From Olsenella sp. (GTDB taxonomy: Bacteria > Actinomycetota > Coriobacteriia > Coriobacteriales > Atopobiaceae): a DNA stretch of 64,000 nucleotides. A program made the translations under genes and the position numbers. A model generated the notes under the pieces. That model was not told the origin of the DNA. It did no database searches and worked only from the letters and a program-made list of their open reading frames with translations. Each line of letters begins with the position of its first letter. The stretch's first letter is position 1. Shown here piece after piece: positions 25,700 to 35,500 of this stretch. The DNA lies in assembly GCA_022648325.1 (NCBI GenBank), contig JALCMG010000003.1, positions 167,908 through 231,907 of the forward strand, given 5' to 3'.

Positions 25700-28030
25700 T
25701 TACTTGTCGTCCTTCTCGCCTTGCTCGCTTGCCTTGGCCTCGGCGACCTTCACGGCGTACTCGAGCTCTTCCTCCTCTTCGGAGTCCTCCTCGTCGCTGT
25801 CATCGATGCGCAGCGGCTTGAAGCTCGCGGTATCGCCGCCTACCAGGGTCTTCTCGGCGTCGTTGGCGTTCTCCTCGCGCTCGATGTGCATGGAGGCCGA
25901 GAAGATGTCCTCGTCGTCGGAGTCGCCGTTGTTCTCGGAGGGCTTTGTCACAACCTTCTTGGGCGCCGCCGCCAGCACCGCGTTGGCGTCAATCGGGATG
26001 CGCGTGAGTTTGTGCTGGCGCTTAGCCTTGGCGAAGAGCGGCACGTACTCAAAGATCACCGAGGAGTTCTCGAGGCCGTACCAGCGCATGGGGCTACCGC
26101 ACAGGCGACGGATGAAGTACTTCATCTCGATGGTGCGCGCGTCCGCCCCGGAGATGTCCGTCTCGGGCGAGAGGACCTTGCGGATCAGGCAGAAGCGGAA
26201 GTCGCCCACGATGCTGTGCTTGCGGTAGATCGAGTACTTGTGGTTCTGCGGGGCAAGCTGGTTGTGCTCCACCAGGTCCTCTACGATCTGGTAGAGGTAT
26301 GTGTTCACGCGCTGGTTCACGCGGAAGCCCAGACGCAGCTGCACCTTGAACACAAAGTCGGTGTCAAAGGTGTTGACCATGTACTCGTGGGTGTAGGGCT
26401 CGTCGGTCACCTGGACGTTGAGGAAGTAGTACGCCCTCGCGCGCTTGGGGCGCTTGTCCAGGATCGAGTAGAGGATGTCGCGGTCGAGCTTGTCGAGCGA
26501 CGAGTCGTTGGTGAGGAAGACCAGGTTGTCGGCAAGCAGCGGGTAGGACTCGTCGTGCGAGAGGTCGAAGAGCTGGTCGAGGTACTCGCGAACCGGCAGG
26601 TAGACGGACTGCGTGCGCTCGATCGCCGTGCCGCGCCGCCAGATGTACATGACGAGGAAGAGCACGGTGGCGAGAAGCACGGTGACGTAGCCGCCGTGGA
26701 AGAACTTGGTGAGGCTCGAGAAGAAGAACATCAGCTCGATGGCGCCAAAGAAGACGAGGAAGACCACGGCCGCGGCGGGCTTGCGACGGATGCGCGAGAT
26801 GTAGGTGAACAGCAGGATCGTGGTCATGAGCATGGTGCAGGTGATGGCCAGGCCGTAGGCGGCCTCCATGTGCTCGGAGCTCTGGAAGAGCAGCACTACG
26901 CCCATGCAGCCGATCCACATGATGTTGTTGACCAGCGGGATGTAGATCTGACCGCGCGTCTCGGATGGGTAGTTGATTTTCATGTGGGGCATGAGGTCGA
27001 GACGAATGGCCTCGGAGACGATGGAGTAGGACCCCGTGATAAGGGCCTGAGACGCGATGATTGCCGCAAAGGTGGAGAGGATCACGGCAAAGACGCGGAA
27101 CTCCTCGGGGAGCATCTGGAAGAAGGGGTTGAGGTCGGTGACGGCCGCAAGCTCGCCGCTGCCGTGGTTGAAGACGATCCACGCACCCTGTCCAAGGTAG
27201 TTGAGGATGAGGCAGAGCTTCACGAACGGCCAGGAGACGTAGATGTTGGCCTTGCCCACGTGGCCCATGTCAGAGTAGAGGGCCTCGGCGCCGGTGGTGC
27301 AGAGGAAGACGTTGCCCAGCACCATGAGGCCGGCGGCGTTGAGGTCGTGGTCAAAGAGGAACATGATGCCGCGCAGCGGGTTGAGCGCGCGGAAGACGTT
27401 GAGGTCAAGCCCCACGTTGAGAAGTCCGGTGATGCCCAGGAACAGGAACCACACGGTCATGACCGGGCCAAACGCCTTGCCGATGGTGGAGGTTCCCGCC
27501 TTCTGCAGGGCAAAGAGGATGCAGAGGATGATGAGGGTAATCGCAACTACGATGGCCTGGTTGTCCCCGATGATGGCGTAGAAGAAGTCGATGGTGCGAA
27601 GACCCTCGATGGCGGTGGTCACGGTGACGGCGGGCGTAAGGATGCCGTCGGCGAGAAGGGCTGCGCCGCCGATCATGGCGGGGATGATGAGCCACTTGCC
27701 GCAACGCTTCACGAGGCTGTACAGCGCAAAGATGCCGCCCTCGTCATGGTTGTCGGCCTTCATTGCCACCAGCACGTACTTCACCGTGGTGATGAGCGTG
27801 ATGGTCCAGATGAGCAGCGACAGCGCGCCGAGAACCACATCCTCGCTCATGGTGGCCAGTCCGCCGTTGCCGGTCATGATGGCCTTGAGGGTGTACATGG
27901 GGCTGGTGCCGATGTCGCCATAGACAACGCCCAAAGTTACGAGAACCATGCCCGCCGAGAGGGGAATCCCGCCCTTCTTGATTGGCTTCTTGGGCCGTTT
28001 GGCGGCGGCCGGTGCATTGGATGTAGCCAT
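25700..28030 (-). CDS. kup: Potassium uptake protein, KUP/HAK/KT family
   Basis: This 776-residue proton-coupled K+ importer has the family hallmark VVYGDIGTSPMYTLKA near residue 35, about 12 membrane segments up to roughly residue 470, and a long cytoplasmic C-terminal domain. That domain ends in a highly acidic tail (DDSDEEDSEEEEELE), which is unusual. ATG 28030 follows GGAG and gives MATSNAPAAAKRPKKPIK, a typical basic start. It is transcribed away from the S10-like peptidase gene. Confidence 0.92.
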   Translation of the reverse strand: MATSNAPAAAKRPKKPIKKGGIPLSAGMVLVTLGVVYGDIGTSPMYTLKAIMTGNGGLATMSEDVVLGALSLLIWTITLITTVKYVLVAMKADNHDEGGIFALYSLVKRCGKWLIIPAMIGGAALLADGILTPAVTVTTAIEGLRTIDFFYAIIGDNQAIVVAITLIILCILFALQKAGTSTIGKAFGPVMTVWFLFLGITGLLNVGLDLNVFRALNPLRGIMFLFDHDLNAAGLMVLGNVFLCTTGAEALYSDMGHVGKANIYVSWPFVKLCLILNYLGQGAWIVFNHGSGELAAVTDLNPFFQMLPEEFRVFAVILSTFAAIIASQALITGSYSIVSEAIRLDLMPHMKINYPSETRGQIYIPLVNNIMWIGCMGVVLLFQSSEHMEAAYGLAITCTMLMTTILLFTYISRIRRKPAAAVVFLVFFGAIELMFFFSSLTKFFHGGYVTVLLATVLFLVMYIWRRGTAIERTQSVYLPVREYLDQLFDLSHDESYPLLADNLVFLTNDSSLDKLDRDILYSILDKRPKRARAYYFLNVQVTDEPYTHEYMVNTFDTDFVFKVQLRLGFRVNQRVNTYLYQIVEDLVEHNQLAPQNHKYSIYRKHSIVGDFRFCLIRKVLSPETDISGADARTIEMKYFIRRLCGSPMRWYGLENSSVIFEYVPLFAKAKRQHKLTRIPIDANAVLAAAPKKVVTKPSENNGDSDDEDIFSASMHIEREENANDAEKTLVGGDTASFKPLRIDDSDEEDSEEEEELEYAVKVAEAKASEQGEKDDK

Positions 28031-28373
28031 GACGCTCCAATTTCCGTGGGTTCTACCTGCGAATCCGTGGTTATTCCAAATACAAATCGTTGAATATAGC
28101 ACTCTTCTTAAGGAAAGGTGAGAGCTACACTTCTCCGACAAGTATATGCAGTTGGGACGCGGTTTGCCTTGCAGCAGAGCCGCCATTCGCCGGGAGCTAA
28201 CTTTTGCACAGGATTGCGGATTGCTGTGAATTTACGGCAGCGGGATTGTGAACGTTTGGGGTAGCTCCGGCGCGGGCGGTTGAGGCGCACTCGCTAGAAT
28301 GGGACGCGTTGGCGATTTTCTCGGCCAGGACTCCACACGGCCCGGCCGAGGTTCCGCAGGGGAAGGGGTTCAC
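28031..28373. other. Divergent intergenic region between kup and the S10-like gene
   Basis: It must contain the promoters of both genes. I looked for a cyclic-di-AMP (ydaO-type) leader before kup and do not see its conserved core. No small ORF or strong hairpin is apparent. Confidence 0.5.
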
Positions 28374-29891
28374 ATGGCAGATGAGAACACGCAGACGGCA
28401 CCCCAGGCGTCCGCGGCAGATGCGCCGCGCCGTCCGTACGAGGGAGTGCCCGCTAACGTGATGAGGAGCGTGCCCGATCCGGCAAGCGCTCGCCTCACCT
28501 GGATCGATGGCGGGAGGAGCATCGACTACGTGTCTACGGCCGCCCACCTTGACGTGCGCGACGACTCCGGCCGTCTGGAGGGCAAGATGTTCTCGCTCTC
28601 GTACGTCGCGGTGGACGAGGAGGGCCAGGTAGACGCCGCCCGTCCGGTGACCTTTGCCTACAACGGCGGCCCTGGCTCGGCGTCGGTGCCCATCAACTTT
28701 GGCGGCATCGGCCCGCGTCGCGTGAAGACGAACGGCACCAGCCACCTTGCGGCTTCTGCGCAGGTTGCGGACAACCCCAACACGCTTCTCAAGGACTCCG
28801 ACATCGTCTTTCTCGACGCACTGGGTACCGGTTGGTCCGTGGTTGCCGACGACTGCGACCCCGCGACGGTCTTCTCGGTGGACGGCGATGCGGACGCCTT
28901 TGCGCGCGCGATCATGGACTGGCTCGAGAAGAACCACCGCTGGTCGAGCCCCATCTACCTCTTTGGCGAGTCATACGGCACCTTTAGGAACGCCGTTCTC
29001 ATGAGGCTCCTGGGCGAGAGGTCCATCAAGCTCACCGGCGTGGTGATGCTCTCGGCTATCTGGGACTGGGTGCAGACGCTCCCCGGCGAGGACCTCTGCT
29101 ACCTGGGCATGATGCCCACCTACGCCGCCGCGGCTCAGTTCTTTGGCCGCGCGGGCGCGGGCGTGGACCCCGACGAGTGGTTTGACCGCGCAATGGACTT
29201 TGCCGACGACACGCTGGCACCGGCGCTTCTCCGCGGCGACCGCCTGGGCGAGCAGCGCGAGCGCGAGGTTGCCGAGCAGCTCTCGCAGTTCGTTGGGCTG
29301 CCTGTGGAGTTTCTGGTGAAGCGCCACCTGCGCGTGGAGCTCACGGAGTTCCGTCGCGAGCTTCTGCGCGACGAGGGTCGCGTGTGCGGCCGCCTCGACA
29401 TGCGCTTCTGCTCCGACGAGCCGTCGCCCATGCAGACGAGCTTCGACTGGCTGGGCGGCGAGGACGCGGCCGGCGACGCCGTGGAGGCAAACTGGGCCAA
29501 CGCCTTCCGTGCGTTCTGTGCCGACGAGCTTGGCTACAAGGGGCCCGCGGTCTACCTGGGCCAGAACTGGGAGCGCGTGGGCCACAAGTGGACCTGGCAG
29601 CACGAGGTGCCTGGCACGGGCGAGAAGGTCGGCGCGCCCAACGTGACTGGTGACGTCGCGCTCGCCCTGCGCCGCAACCCCACGATGAAGCTCGCGATCA
29701 TCGGCGGCCGCTACGACGCCGCCACCACGTTCTGGAACGTGCGCCACGACCTGAGCTGCCAGTTCCTCTCGCCCGCGCTCAAGGAGCGCGTGTCATGGAT
29801 GCGCTACGGCTGCGGGCACATGGCCTACGTGGACGAGCCCACGCTCGCCGCGATGGACCGCGACCTCCACGAGTTTTACGAGAAGGCATGA
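28374..29891 (+). CDS. Serine carboxypeptidase-like protein (peptidase S10)
   Basis: This 505-residue alpha/beta hydrolase has FGESYGTFR with nucleophile S200, the oxyanion segment FAYNGGPGSASV, a likely aspartate in GGRYDAATTFW and histidine in YGCGHMAYVD. No signal peptide is visible, so the bacterial protein is probably cytoplasmic and its substrate is unknown. ATG 28374 follows AGGGGAAGG. Its stop codon TGA is the start of a 29-bp palindrome that also abuts the stop codon of the convergent rlmKL. Confidence 0.85.
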   Translation: MADENTQTAPQASAADAPRRPYEGVPANVMRSVPDPASARLTWIDGGRSIDYVSTAAHLDVRDDSGRLEGKMFSLSYVAVDEEGQVDAARPVTFAYNGGPGSASVPINFGGIGPRRVKTNGTSHLAASAQVADNPNTLLKDSDIVFLDALGTGWSVVADDCDPATVFSVDGDADAFARAIMDWLEKNHRWSSPIYLFGESYGTFRNAVLMRLLGERSIKLTGVVMLSAIWDWVQTLPGEDLCYLGMMPTYAAAAQFFGRAGAGVDPDEWFDRAMDFADDTLAPALLRGDRLGEQREREVAEQLSQFVGLPVEFLVKRHLRVELTEFRRELLRDEGRVCGRLDMRFCSDEPSPMQTSFDWLGGEDAAGDAVEANWANAFRAFCADELGYKGPAVYLGQNWERVGHKWTWQHEVPGTGEKVGAPNVTGDVALALRRNPTMKLAIIGGRYDAATTFWNVRHDLSCQFLSPALKERVSWMRYGCGHMAYVDEPTLAAMDRDLHEFYEKA

Positions 29892-29917
29892 GACAAAGGG
29901 ACTGTCCCTTTGTCTCA
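29889..29917. repeat. 29-bp palindrome, copy 3
   Basis: A perfect palindrome placed flush between two convergent genes: its left TGA is the stop of the S10-like gene, and the stop of rlmKL begins at the next base (29918). Confidence 0.92.
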
Positions 29918-32191
29918 TTACTCCCGACACGTCACCAGGTACGCGTGGTGGATCTTGGGGTTGCGCGAGAAGTCCTCGGGGATGGTCTTGGCGGTGATGT
30001 CCACAAGCTCCACGCCGGCCTTCTCGAGGGTCTCGACGTCCGGCTTGAAGCTCCGCAGGTTGCACGAGAAGATCGCGCAGCCGCCGCGCGAGAGCAGCCT
30101 GGAGACGGAGATGATGAGGTCCGCGTGGTCGCGCTGCACGTCCCACGAGCTGGCGTGCATGCGGTTGGAGTTGGAGAACGTGGGCACGTCGCAGAAGACG
30201 AGGTCCCAGGTGTAGCGGTGCTCGTGACGACGGTCGGCCACCCACTGCAGCACGTCTGCCTGGATGAACTCGTGGTTGCGGCCAACAAAGCCGTTTCTCT
30301 CCATGTTGCGGCGCGCCCAGTCGAGCGACGGTCGCGAGAGGTCAACGGTGGTGGTGAGTCCGGCGCCGCCGTCCGCCGCGTAGCAGCTTGCCGTGCCGGT
30401 GTAGGCAAAGAGGTTGAGGAAGCTCCCGCCGGGCGTACGCTTCATGAGCTCGCGCACCAGCGAGCGGGTCTCCCTGTGGTCCAGGAAAAGGCCGCAGTCC
30501 AGGCGCTCGGAGAAGTTGACCTCGAAGGTGAGTCCGCCTTCGTCCACGAGGTGCGCGCCGCGGGGGAGCTCCACGCGGCCGTCCCGCCTGCGTGCGGGAC
30601 GCTCGTCGCGCGACGCCGGGCCGCGTCCCTCTCGCCCGCCGTCTGCGTACTGCGAGCCGCCGCGCGCTCGCGTGCGCACGCGCACGTGCACGTTGGCTGG
30701 GTCCACGTCCAAAACTCGCGGCGCGATGGCCAGCACGTCGAGAAGGCGCCTGCGCGCAAGCCCCGCGTCCACGTCGCGCGGGGCGGCGTACTCGGAGACG
30801 TAGAGCCAGCGGCCCGGCGTGGCCGAGCCTCGGAAGAGGTCGATCGAGACGGCGTAGTCCGGCAGGTCGGCGTCGTAGACGCGGTAGCAGCTCACGTCCT
30901 CGCGCGCGGCCCACTTGGCGCGGAGCTTGGCCACCTTGGCAAGGCGCGCGGCAAACTGGTCCGACGCCCCCACCAGCACGGGCACGCTGCCGGCGGTGCC
31001 GCGCAGCTCAACCAGCGGGTGCTCTGCCGAGAGGGACAGGGGGTCGTAGCAGCGGATGGTTGCGTCATCGCGGCCCAAGATCACGGGGATCGTCTCCGCG
31101 GGCTCGCCGCCTGCGGCTGCGTCCGCCGCGTCGTCGGGGGAGAGCGCCACCACGCCCGCGGCGTCGTGGCCCGCCACGGCCCCGGCGCCGGCCGAGAAGA
31201 GCGAGAGCGCCTCGGCCTCGCTGGCAAGGTCATCCGGCTGCGGCCACGCGAGATCTGCCACCACCAGCGGCGAGCCATCGCCTACGGCGGCCGCAAGCTC
31301 GCCTGCGGTGAGAAAGCGCGGCTCCACGTCCATGCCCGCGGCGCGAAGCGCCCTTCTCGCCGCGGCCTCTGCGCCCGGCCGCGTGTCGCAGAGCAGAAGC
31401 TCCACGCCGTTCTCGGCCCCCGCCGTCGCGCGGTCCGCGGCCTCGGCGGCAAGCGCGTCCCAGGCTTCGGCGTCGTGGCCGGCCCAGTGCGAGAAGCCCC
31501 AGCGCGTGCGCAGCAGCCCCGGCGCACGGTCGAGCGCCTGGCTCGCCGCCTCCACGGCCACGCTGCCGGTGCCGGAGAAGAGGTCCACAAGCACGGGCGA
31601 GCCGTGCCGCACGTCGCGGAACCAGCAGCCTGCCTCGAGCAGCGCCGCCGCGTAGTCTGCCCGGCGCGGGGCAAGGCGCCCGCGACCGGTGCCCGCCGCC
31701 TCCCAGCCGCGGTTGAAGAGCGGCTCTCCCGTGAGGTCTATGCCCACAAGCGCCCGCTCGCGCGAGAGGCGCACCACAATGCCCACGTCTGGTGCGTCCG
31801 TGTTCACCAGCGGCCGCGCGCCCCTGTGCGCAAGGAGCCTGTCTGCCACGGCGTCCTTCGAGCGCAGGGCCACGAACTGCGTGTTTCTCAGCTGTTCGTT
31901 GGTGCCGCGCGCCTCTATTGCCATGGTGGCACCGGATGACACGTGGTTCTCCCAGGGGATCCGTGCAAGGCCCTCGTAGAGCTGGTCAGCGTTCGCCGCG
32001 CCAACGCGGGCGAGCACGAGCGTCACGTTTGAGGCGAGCCGCGACCACAGGCAGCAGCGGTAGGCGTCCGCAAGGCCGCCGGTGAAGGAGACCTGGCCCA
32101 CGAGCGGGCGCACCCCCTCGGCGCCATGCGCGTGCAGCTCTCCTGCCAGCAGAGACTCGAAGCCCTTGGGGCACGTTGCGACAAACTCCAT
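29918..32191 (-). CDS. rlmL: RlmKL-type 23S rRNA methyltransferase (two-domain)
   Basis: This 757-residue protein has the layout of RlmL-RlmK, which methylates 23S rRNA at m2G2445 and m7G2069. There is an N-terminal ferredoxin-like and THUMP part (1-150), a first methyltransferase (DLFSGTGSVAVEAA), a linker (YRVYDADLPDYAVSIDLF) and a second methyltransferase (FLNLFAYTGTASCYAA, VDLSRPSLDWA). Two catalytic motifs differ from the family: where the first domain should show NPPY it has ADLAWPQPDD, and the second has CDVPTFSNSNRM in place of DPPTFSNS. ATG 32191 gives the normal start (MEFVATCPKGFE). The first domain may be inactive. Confidence 0.85.
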   Translation of the reverse strand: MEFVATCPKGFESLLAGELHAHGAEGVRPLVGQVSFTGGLADAYRCCLWSRLASNVTLVLARVGAANADQLYEGLARIPWENHVSSGATMAIEARGTNEQLRNTQFVALRSKDAVADRLLAHRGARPLVNTDAPDVGIVVRLSRERALVGIDLTGEPLFNRGWEAAGTGRGRLAPRRADYAAALLEAGCWFRDVRHGSPVLVDLFSGTGSVAVEAASQALDRAPGLLRTRWGFSHWAGHDAEAWDALAAEAADRATAGAENGVELLLCDTRPGAEAAARRALRAAGMDVEPRFLTAGELAAAVGDGSPLVVADLAWPQPDDLASEAEALSLFSAGAGAVAGHDAAGVVALSPDDAADAAAGGEPAETIPVILGRDDATIRCYDPLSLSAEHPLVELRGTAGSVPVLVGASDQFAARLAKVAKLRAKWAAREDVSCYRVYDADLPDYAVSIDLFRGSATPGRWLYVSEYAAPRDVDAGLARRRLLDVLAIAPRVLDVDPANVHVRVRTRARGGSQYADGGREGRGPASRDERPARRRDGRVELPRGAHLVDEGGLTFEVNFSERLDCGLFLDHRETRSLVRELMKRTPGGSFLNLFAYTGTASCYAADGGAGLTTTVDLSRPSLDWARRNMERNGFVGRNHEFIQADVLQWVADRRHEHRYTWDLVFCDVPTFSNSNRMHASSWDVQRDHADLIISVSRLLSRGGCAIFSCNLRSFKPDVETLEKAGVELVDITAKTIPEDFSRNPKIHHAYLVTCRE

Positions 32192-32461
32192 CGGGACACC
32201 TTTCGCCCGTGACCTGCGCGCCAGCCGACGCGCCCGGCGGCGCCCACGCGCCGCGAAAACCGTTGCGACCATGATACGTGTGCTTGTCTCGCACGGCGGG
32301 CGGCGCTCGACCATCCGCTCACAGCTCCACAAAGTCGTTCGTCCGCATGAGCGCCCCGCGCGGCGCCGTCACGGATAGAATCTAAGGTGCATTGTTCGTG
32401 CTTGTTCGAAGGCAGCCGCAGCGCACCATGCGTGCCGCGCGGCGGGAAGCAAGGGGGAACC

Positions 32462-34186
32462 ATGGACGCAGGCGTGAAGGATACCATCAAGCTTTGGCAG
32501 GACAACGTCACCGAGCCGGACCTCAAGGCCGAGCTCGACGCACTTGTCAGCGCTGGCGACGAGGACGCGCTCAACGACGCCTTCTATCGCACGCTCGAGT
32601 TTGGCACCGCGGGCCTGCGCGGCACGCTCGGCGTGGGCACCAACCGCATGAACGTCTACGTGGTGGCCCAGGCCACCCAGGGCGTGGCCAACTACCTGAA
32701 CGCCCACTATGACCACCCCACCATCGCCATCGCGCGCGACTCTCGCCTCAAGGGCGAGGACTTCCAGCGCGTGGCTGCCGGCGTCCTTGCCGCCAACGGC
32801 GTGCACGTCTACGTCTACCCGCGCATCGAGCCCGTCCCCACGCTCTCCTTTGCCGTGCGCTACCTGCACACCTCCGCGGGCATCGTGCTCACGGCGTCGC
32901 ACAACCCGGCGCAGTACAATGGCTACAAGGTCTACAACGACAACGGCGGCCAGATCGCCAACGAGGCCGCCGATGAGATCAGCGCTTCCATCGCGCAGAC
33001 GCCCGTCTTTGGCGGCGTCAAGATGATGGACTTCGACGAGGGCATCAAGCAGGGCCTCATCGAGTGGACGCCGGAGGAGGTTCTCGACGCCTTCATCGAG
33101 GCCGTCAAGAAGGTCTCCATCCCCGGCTTCAAGGCGCCCGAGGGCTACAAGGTTGTCTACACGCCGCTCAACGGTACGGGCATGGAGTGCGTCACGCGCA
33201 TCCTCAAGGAGATTGGCGTGAACGACGTCACCGTCGTGCCCGAGCAGGCCAACCCCGACGGCAACTTCCCCACGTGCAAGTACCCCAACCCCGAGTTCCG
33301 CGAGGCGCTGCAGCTGGCGCTTGACCTTGCCGAGAAGGTCAAGCCCAATCTGGTCGTTGCCACCGACCCGGATGCCGACCGCATGGGCACCGCCATTCCG
33401 CACAACGGCGAGTACAAGCTTCTCACCGGTAACGAGATGGGCGTCCTCATGATGGACTGGCTCATCAAGATGGCAATAGATCGCGGCGAGGACCCCAAGC
33501 GCAAGGTCGCCGTCTCCACGATCGTCTCGTCCGTGATGCCCGACGCCCTGGCCAAGCACTACGGCTTTGAGATGCGTCGCGTTCTCACCGGCTTCAAGTA
33601 CATCGGCGACCAGATCGACCAGCTCAAGGACGAGGGCGAGGAGGACCGCTTCCTCATGGGCTTCGAGGAGTCCTACGGCTACCTCGTGGGCACGCACGCG
33701 CGCGACAAGGACGCCATCGTCGCCGTGGAGATGTGCGTCGAGATGGCGGCGTACTACGCCGAGCGCGGCATGGACCTCTACGAGGCCATGGAGGAGCTCT
33801 ACAAGCAGTACGGCTACTATCTGAACGGCACAGTTAACGCCCAGTTCCCGGGCGAGGCCGGCGCCAAGCGCATGGCCCAGATCATGACCGACCTGCGCGA
33901 GAAGCCCCTCACCGAGATAGGCGGCTACAAGGTCGTTGGCGTGACCGACTTTGGCAAGGGCGCCGAGATGCCGCGCGTCTCTGGCCTGCAGAAGGAGCCT
34001 GCGCAGGAGCTGCCGGCGGCCAACGTAATCGAGTACCGTCTCGAGGACGACAACAAGGTGATCTTCCGTCCCTCCGGCACCGAGCCCAAGGTCAAGGCGT
34101 ACCTGTTCGCCAAGGGTGCCACCCGTGCCGACGCCGAGGCCGTGCGCGCCAAGCTCCAGGAGGCCGCCGAGAAGGCGCTCTCGTGA
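32462..34186 (+). CDS. pgm: Phosphoglucomutase/phosphomannomutase
   Basis: This 574-residue alpha-D-phosphohexomutase has four signatures: the phosphoserine loop TASHNPAQYNG (S146), the metal loop DPDADRMG, the sugar loop GFEESYGYLVG and the phosphate loop RPSGTEPKVK. The enzyme interconverts hexose 1- and 6-phosphates for glycogen and cell-wall precursors. ATG 32462 follows AAGGGGG. A TAGAAT near 32375 may be its -10 element. The stop codon is shared with an expanded copy of the 29-bp palindrome, followed by a terminator. Confidence 0.92.
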   Translation: MDAGVKDTIKLWQDNVTEPDLKAELDALVSAGDEDALNDAFYRTLEFGTAGLRGTLGVGTNRMNVYVVAQATQGVANYLNAHYDHPTIAIARDSRLKGEDFQRVAAGVLAANGVHVYVYPRIEPVPTLSFAVRYLHTSAGIVLTASHNPAQYNGYKVYNDNGGQIANEAADEISASIAQTPVFGGVKMMDFDEGIKQGLIEWTPEEVLDAFIEAVKKVSIPGFKAPEGYKVVYTPLNGTGMECVTRILKEIGVNDVTVVPEQANPDGNFPTCKYPNPEFREALQLALDLAEKVKPNLVVATDPDADRMGTAIPHNGEYKLLTGNEMGVLMMDWLIKMAIDRGEDPKRKVAVSTIVSSVMPDALAKHYGFEMRRVLTGFKYIGDQIDQLKDEGEEDRFLMGFEESYGYLVGTHARDKDAIVAVEMCVEMAAYYAERGMDLYEAMEELYKQYGYYLNGTVNAQFPGEAGAKRMAQIMTDLREKPLTEIGGYKVVGVTDFGKGAEMPRVSGLQKEPAQELPAANVIEYRLEDDNKVIFRPSGTEPKVKAYLFAKGATRADAEAVRAKLQEAAEKALS

Positions 34187-34232
34187 GACAAAGGAGACAA
34201 AGGGGAGACAAAGGGACAGTCCCTTTGTCTCA
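34184..34232. repeat. 29-bp palindrome family, copy 4 (left arm expanded)
   Basis: The left arm is present as three tandem AGACAAAGG units before the normal palindrome core at 34205-34231. The TGA at its left end is the pgm stop codon. Confidence 0.9.
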
Positions 34233-34247
34233 TTAGAAGTTTGATGA

Positions 34248-34277
34248 AGCCCCGGCACCGATGCGCCGGGGCTTTTT
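34248..34277 (+). terminator. Rho-independent terminator of pgm
   Basis: AGCCCCGGC/GCCGGGGCT with an 8-nt loop is followed by TTTTT. Confidence 0.88.
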
Positions 34278-34288
34278 CGTTGCTCGCA

Positions 34289-35083
34289 CTACTCGGTAAG
34301 GTGCCCGCGCACGCGCGCGAGCTGCGCCTTGCTGATGCCACAGGCAAGGAGGTACGCCTCTGCCGAGCCGTAGCTCTCAAGCAGGCCGTCGTATACGCGC
34401 CCCATGAGCTGTGCGAGTACGTCTACGGTGGTGAAAGTGGGGGATATGCCCTGGTAGATGTAGGCGTCAACCTCATCGCGCGAAGCAAAGGAGTAGGTGT
34501 AGTCGGCTACGATGCTTGTGCGGTCCACGCCGCACAGTCCAAGGAGCAACATCGATGTGATGCCCGTGCGGTCCATGCCGGCGGCACAGTGGTAGAGTAT
34601 GCACTCCTCGGGGGTCGCCTCGGCGAAGGCCGCGAAGATCTGGCGCACGGCCTCGTGGTTGTCGAGCATCCTGAGGTAGCCGGAAGCCAGGTAGTCGCGG
34701 GAGTCTCCGGGGAGGCGCAGCTTGGGGTCGTGCAGGTTGGTGCCAAAGAGCGGTACGTTGATGTAGGTGGCCCCTGGATATGAGGCAAAGACGTCTGGCG
34801 AACTTGCGCACTCCTGTGCGCTGCGGAGGTCGACCACGCGGGCGACCCCATATTTGCGCAGGTAGTGAGCCTCTTTGCGCGAGAGCATGGAGGTAGATCC
34901 GGAGCGCAGGAAGCGATGGGGGAGCGTTGTTGCTCCTGGCGCGCGGCCGTCGGCTGCTGGTAGCGGATATCCGCCCAGCTCACGGCAGTTGTCGCTCACG
35001 GGGAGGAGCTTCCCGCCCTCGGTGGGCGTAGCTGCCTCCGGGTTCTGGTTGCTTTGCTTGTGTCGCCAGCCCAGCATGCGCAT
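34289..35083 (-). CDS. Tyrosine/serine protein phosphatase (PTP, Y_phosphatase3 type)
   Basis: This 264-residue phosphatase has the P-loop YHCAAGMDRTGITS (C-x5-R), preceded by RNL-like NCRELGGYP and VVDLRSAQE as in bacterial dual-specificity phosphatases of the PtpB class. Such enzymes hydrolyse phosphotyrosine and sometimes phosphoinositides. ATG 35083 follows AGGAAAG, 7 bp after the stop of the small upstream gene, so the two are probably co-transcribed. Confidence 0.85.
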   Translation of the reverse strand: MRMLGWRHKQSNQNPEAATPTEGGKLLPVSDNCRELGGYPLPAADGRAPGATTLPHRFLRSGSTSMLSRKEAHYLRKYGVARVVDLRSAQECASSPDVFASYPGATYINVPLFGTNLHDPKLRLPGDSRDYLASGYLRMLDNHEAVRQIFAAFAEATPEECILYHCAAGMDRTGITSMLLLGLCGVDRTSIVADYTYSFASRDEVDAYIYQGISPTFTTVDVLAQLMGRVYDGLLESYGSAEAYLLACGISKAQLARVRGHLTE

Positions 35084-35090
35084 GCCTTTC

Positions 35091-35381
35091 CTACTCGTTC
35101 CGACCTCGGTTGTAGAACTCGGTGATCTTGGCGTTGTAGTACTCGCTCTTCTTGCGCTCCACCCAGGCGTCTTGCTGCTCGGCGATGGCCACCGCCTCGT
35201 CTGCGGCTTCCTCCATGGACTGGGGACGCGCTTGGGCGAGGTATGCGGCCATGCGCTCCATTGCTCCAACGGAGCCCAGGTAGATGGCGAGCGCCTCACC
35301 AAACTCAGCTGGCCAGCCACAACGCTGCGCCGCCCGTGCGAGCGCTTGGCGCGCCCGGTCTGTCTCGTCTGCCTCGTTCAT
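35091..35381 (-). CDS. Small conserved-looking protein upstream of PTP gene
   Basis: This 96-residue protein is helical, acidic, without signal peptide or cysteines. ATG 35381 follows GAGGGAA. I do not recognise a family. Close spacing to the phosphatase gene suggests a shared transcript. Confidence 0.6.
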   Translation of the reverse strand: MNEADETDRARQALARAAQRCGWPAEFGEALAIYLGSVGAMERMAAYLAQARPQSMEEAADEAVAIAEQQDAWVERKKSEYYNAKITEFYNRGRNE

Positions 35382-35500
35382 GGGGTTCCCTCCCTCGTTT
35401 GCTGCAGCAATCCTAGCAGTGCGCGGCGTGTGGGACTGGGGGAGAAGGCGCTCGGGTTGCTGCCGAGCGGTGAGATTGTGCCATCAACTGCGTCGCCAAT

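Noticed and set aside
25577..28093. Very long open frame opposite kup (and similar ones opposite rlmKL, pgm, pcrA and citrate synthase)
   Set aside because: These are by-products of GC-rich codon use on the other strand; their translations are low-complexity (V, H, D, E, R-rich) with no domain, while the opposite frames encode clear families.
28031..28298. Possible cyclic-di-AMP (ydaO) riboswitch in the kup leader
   Set aside because: The conserved core expected of that riboswitch could not be found on the minus strand.
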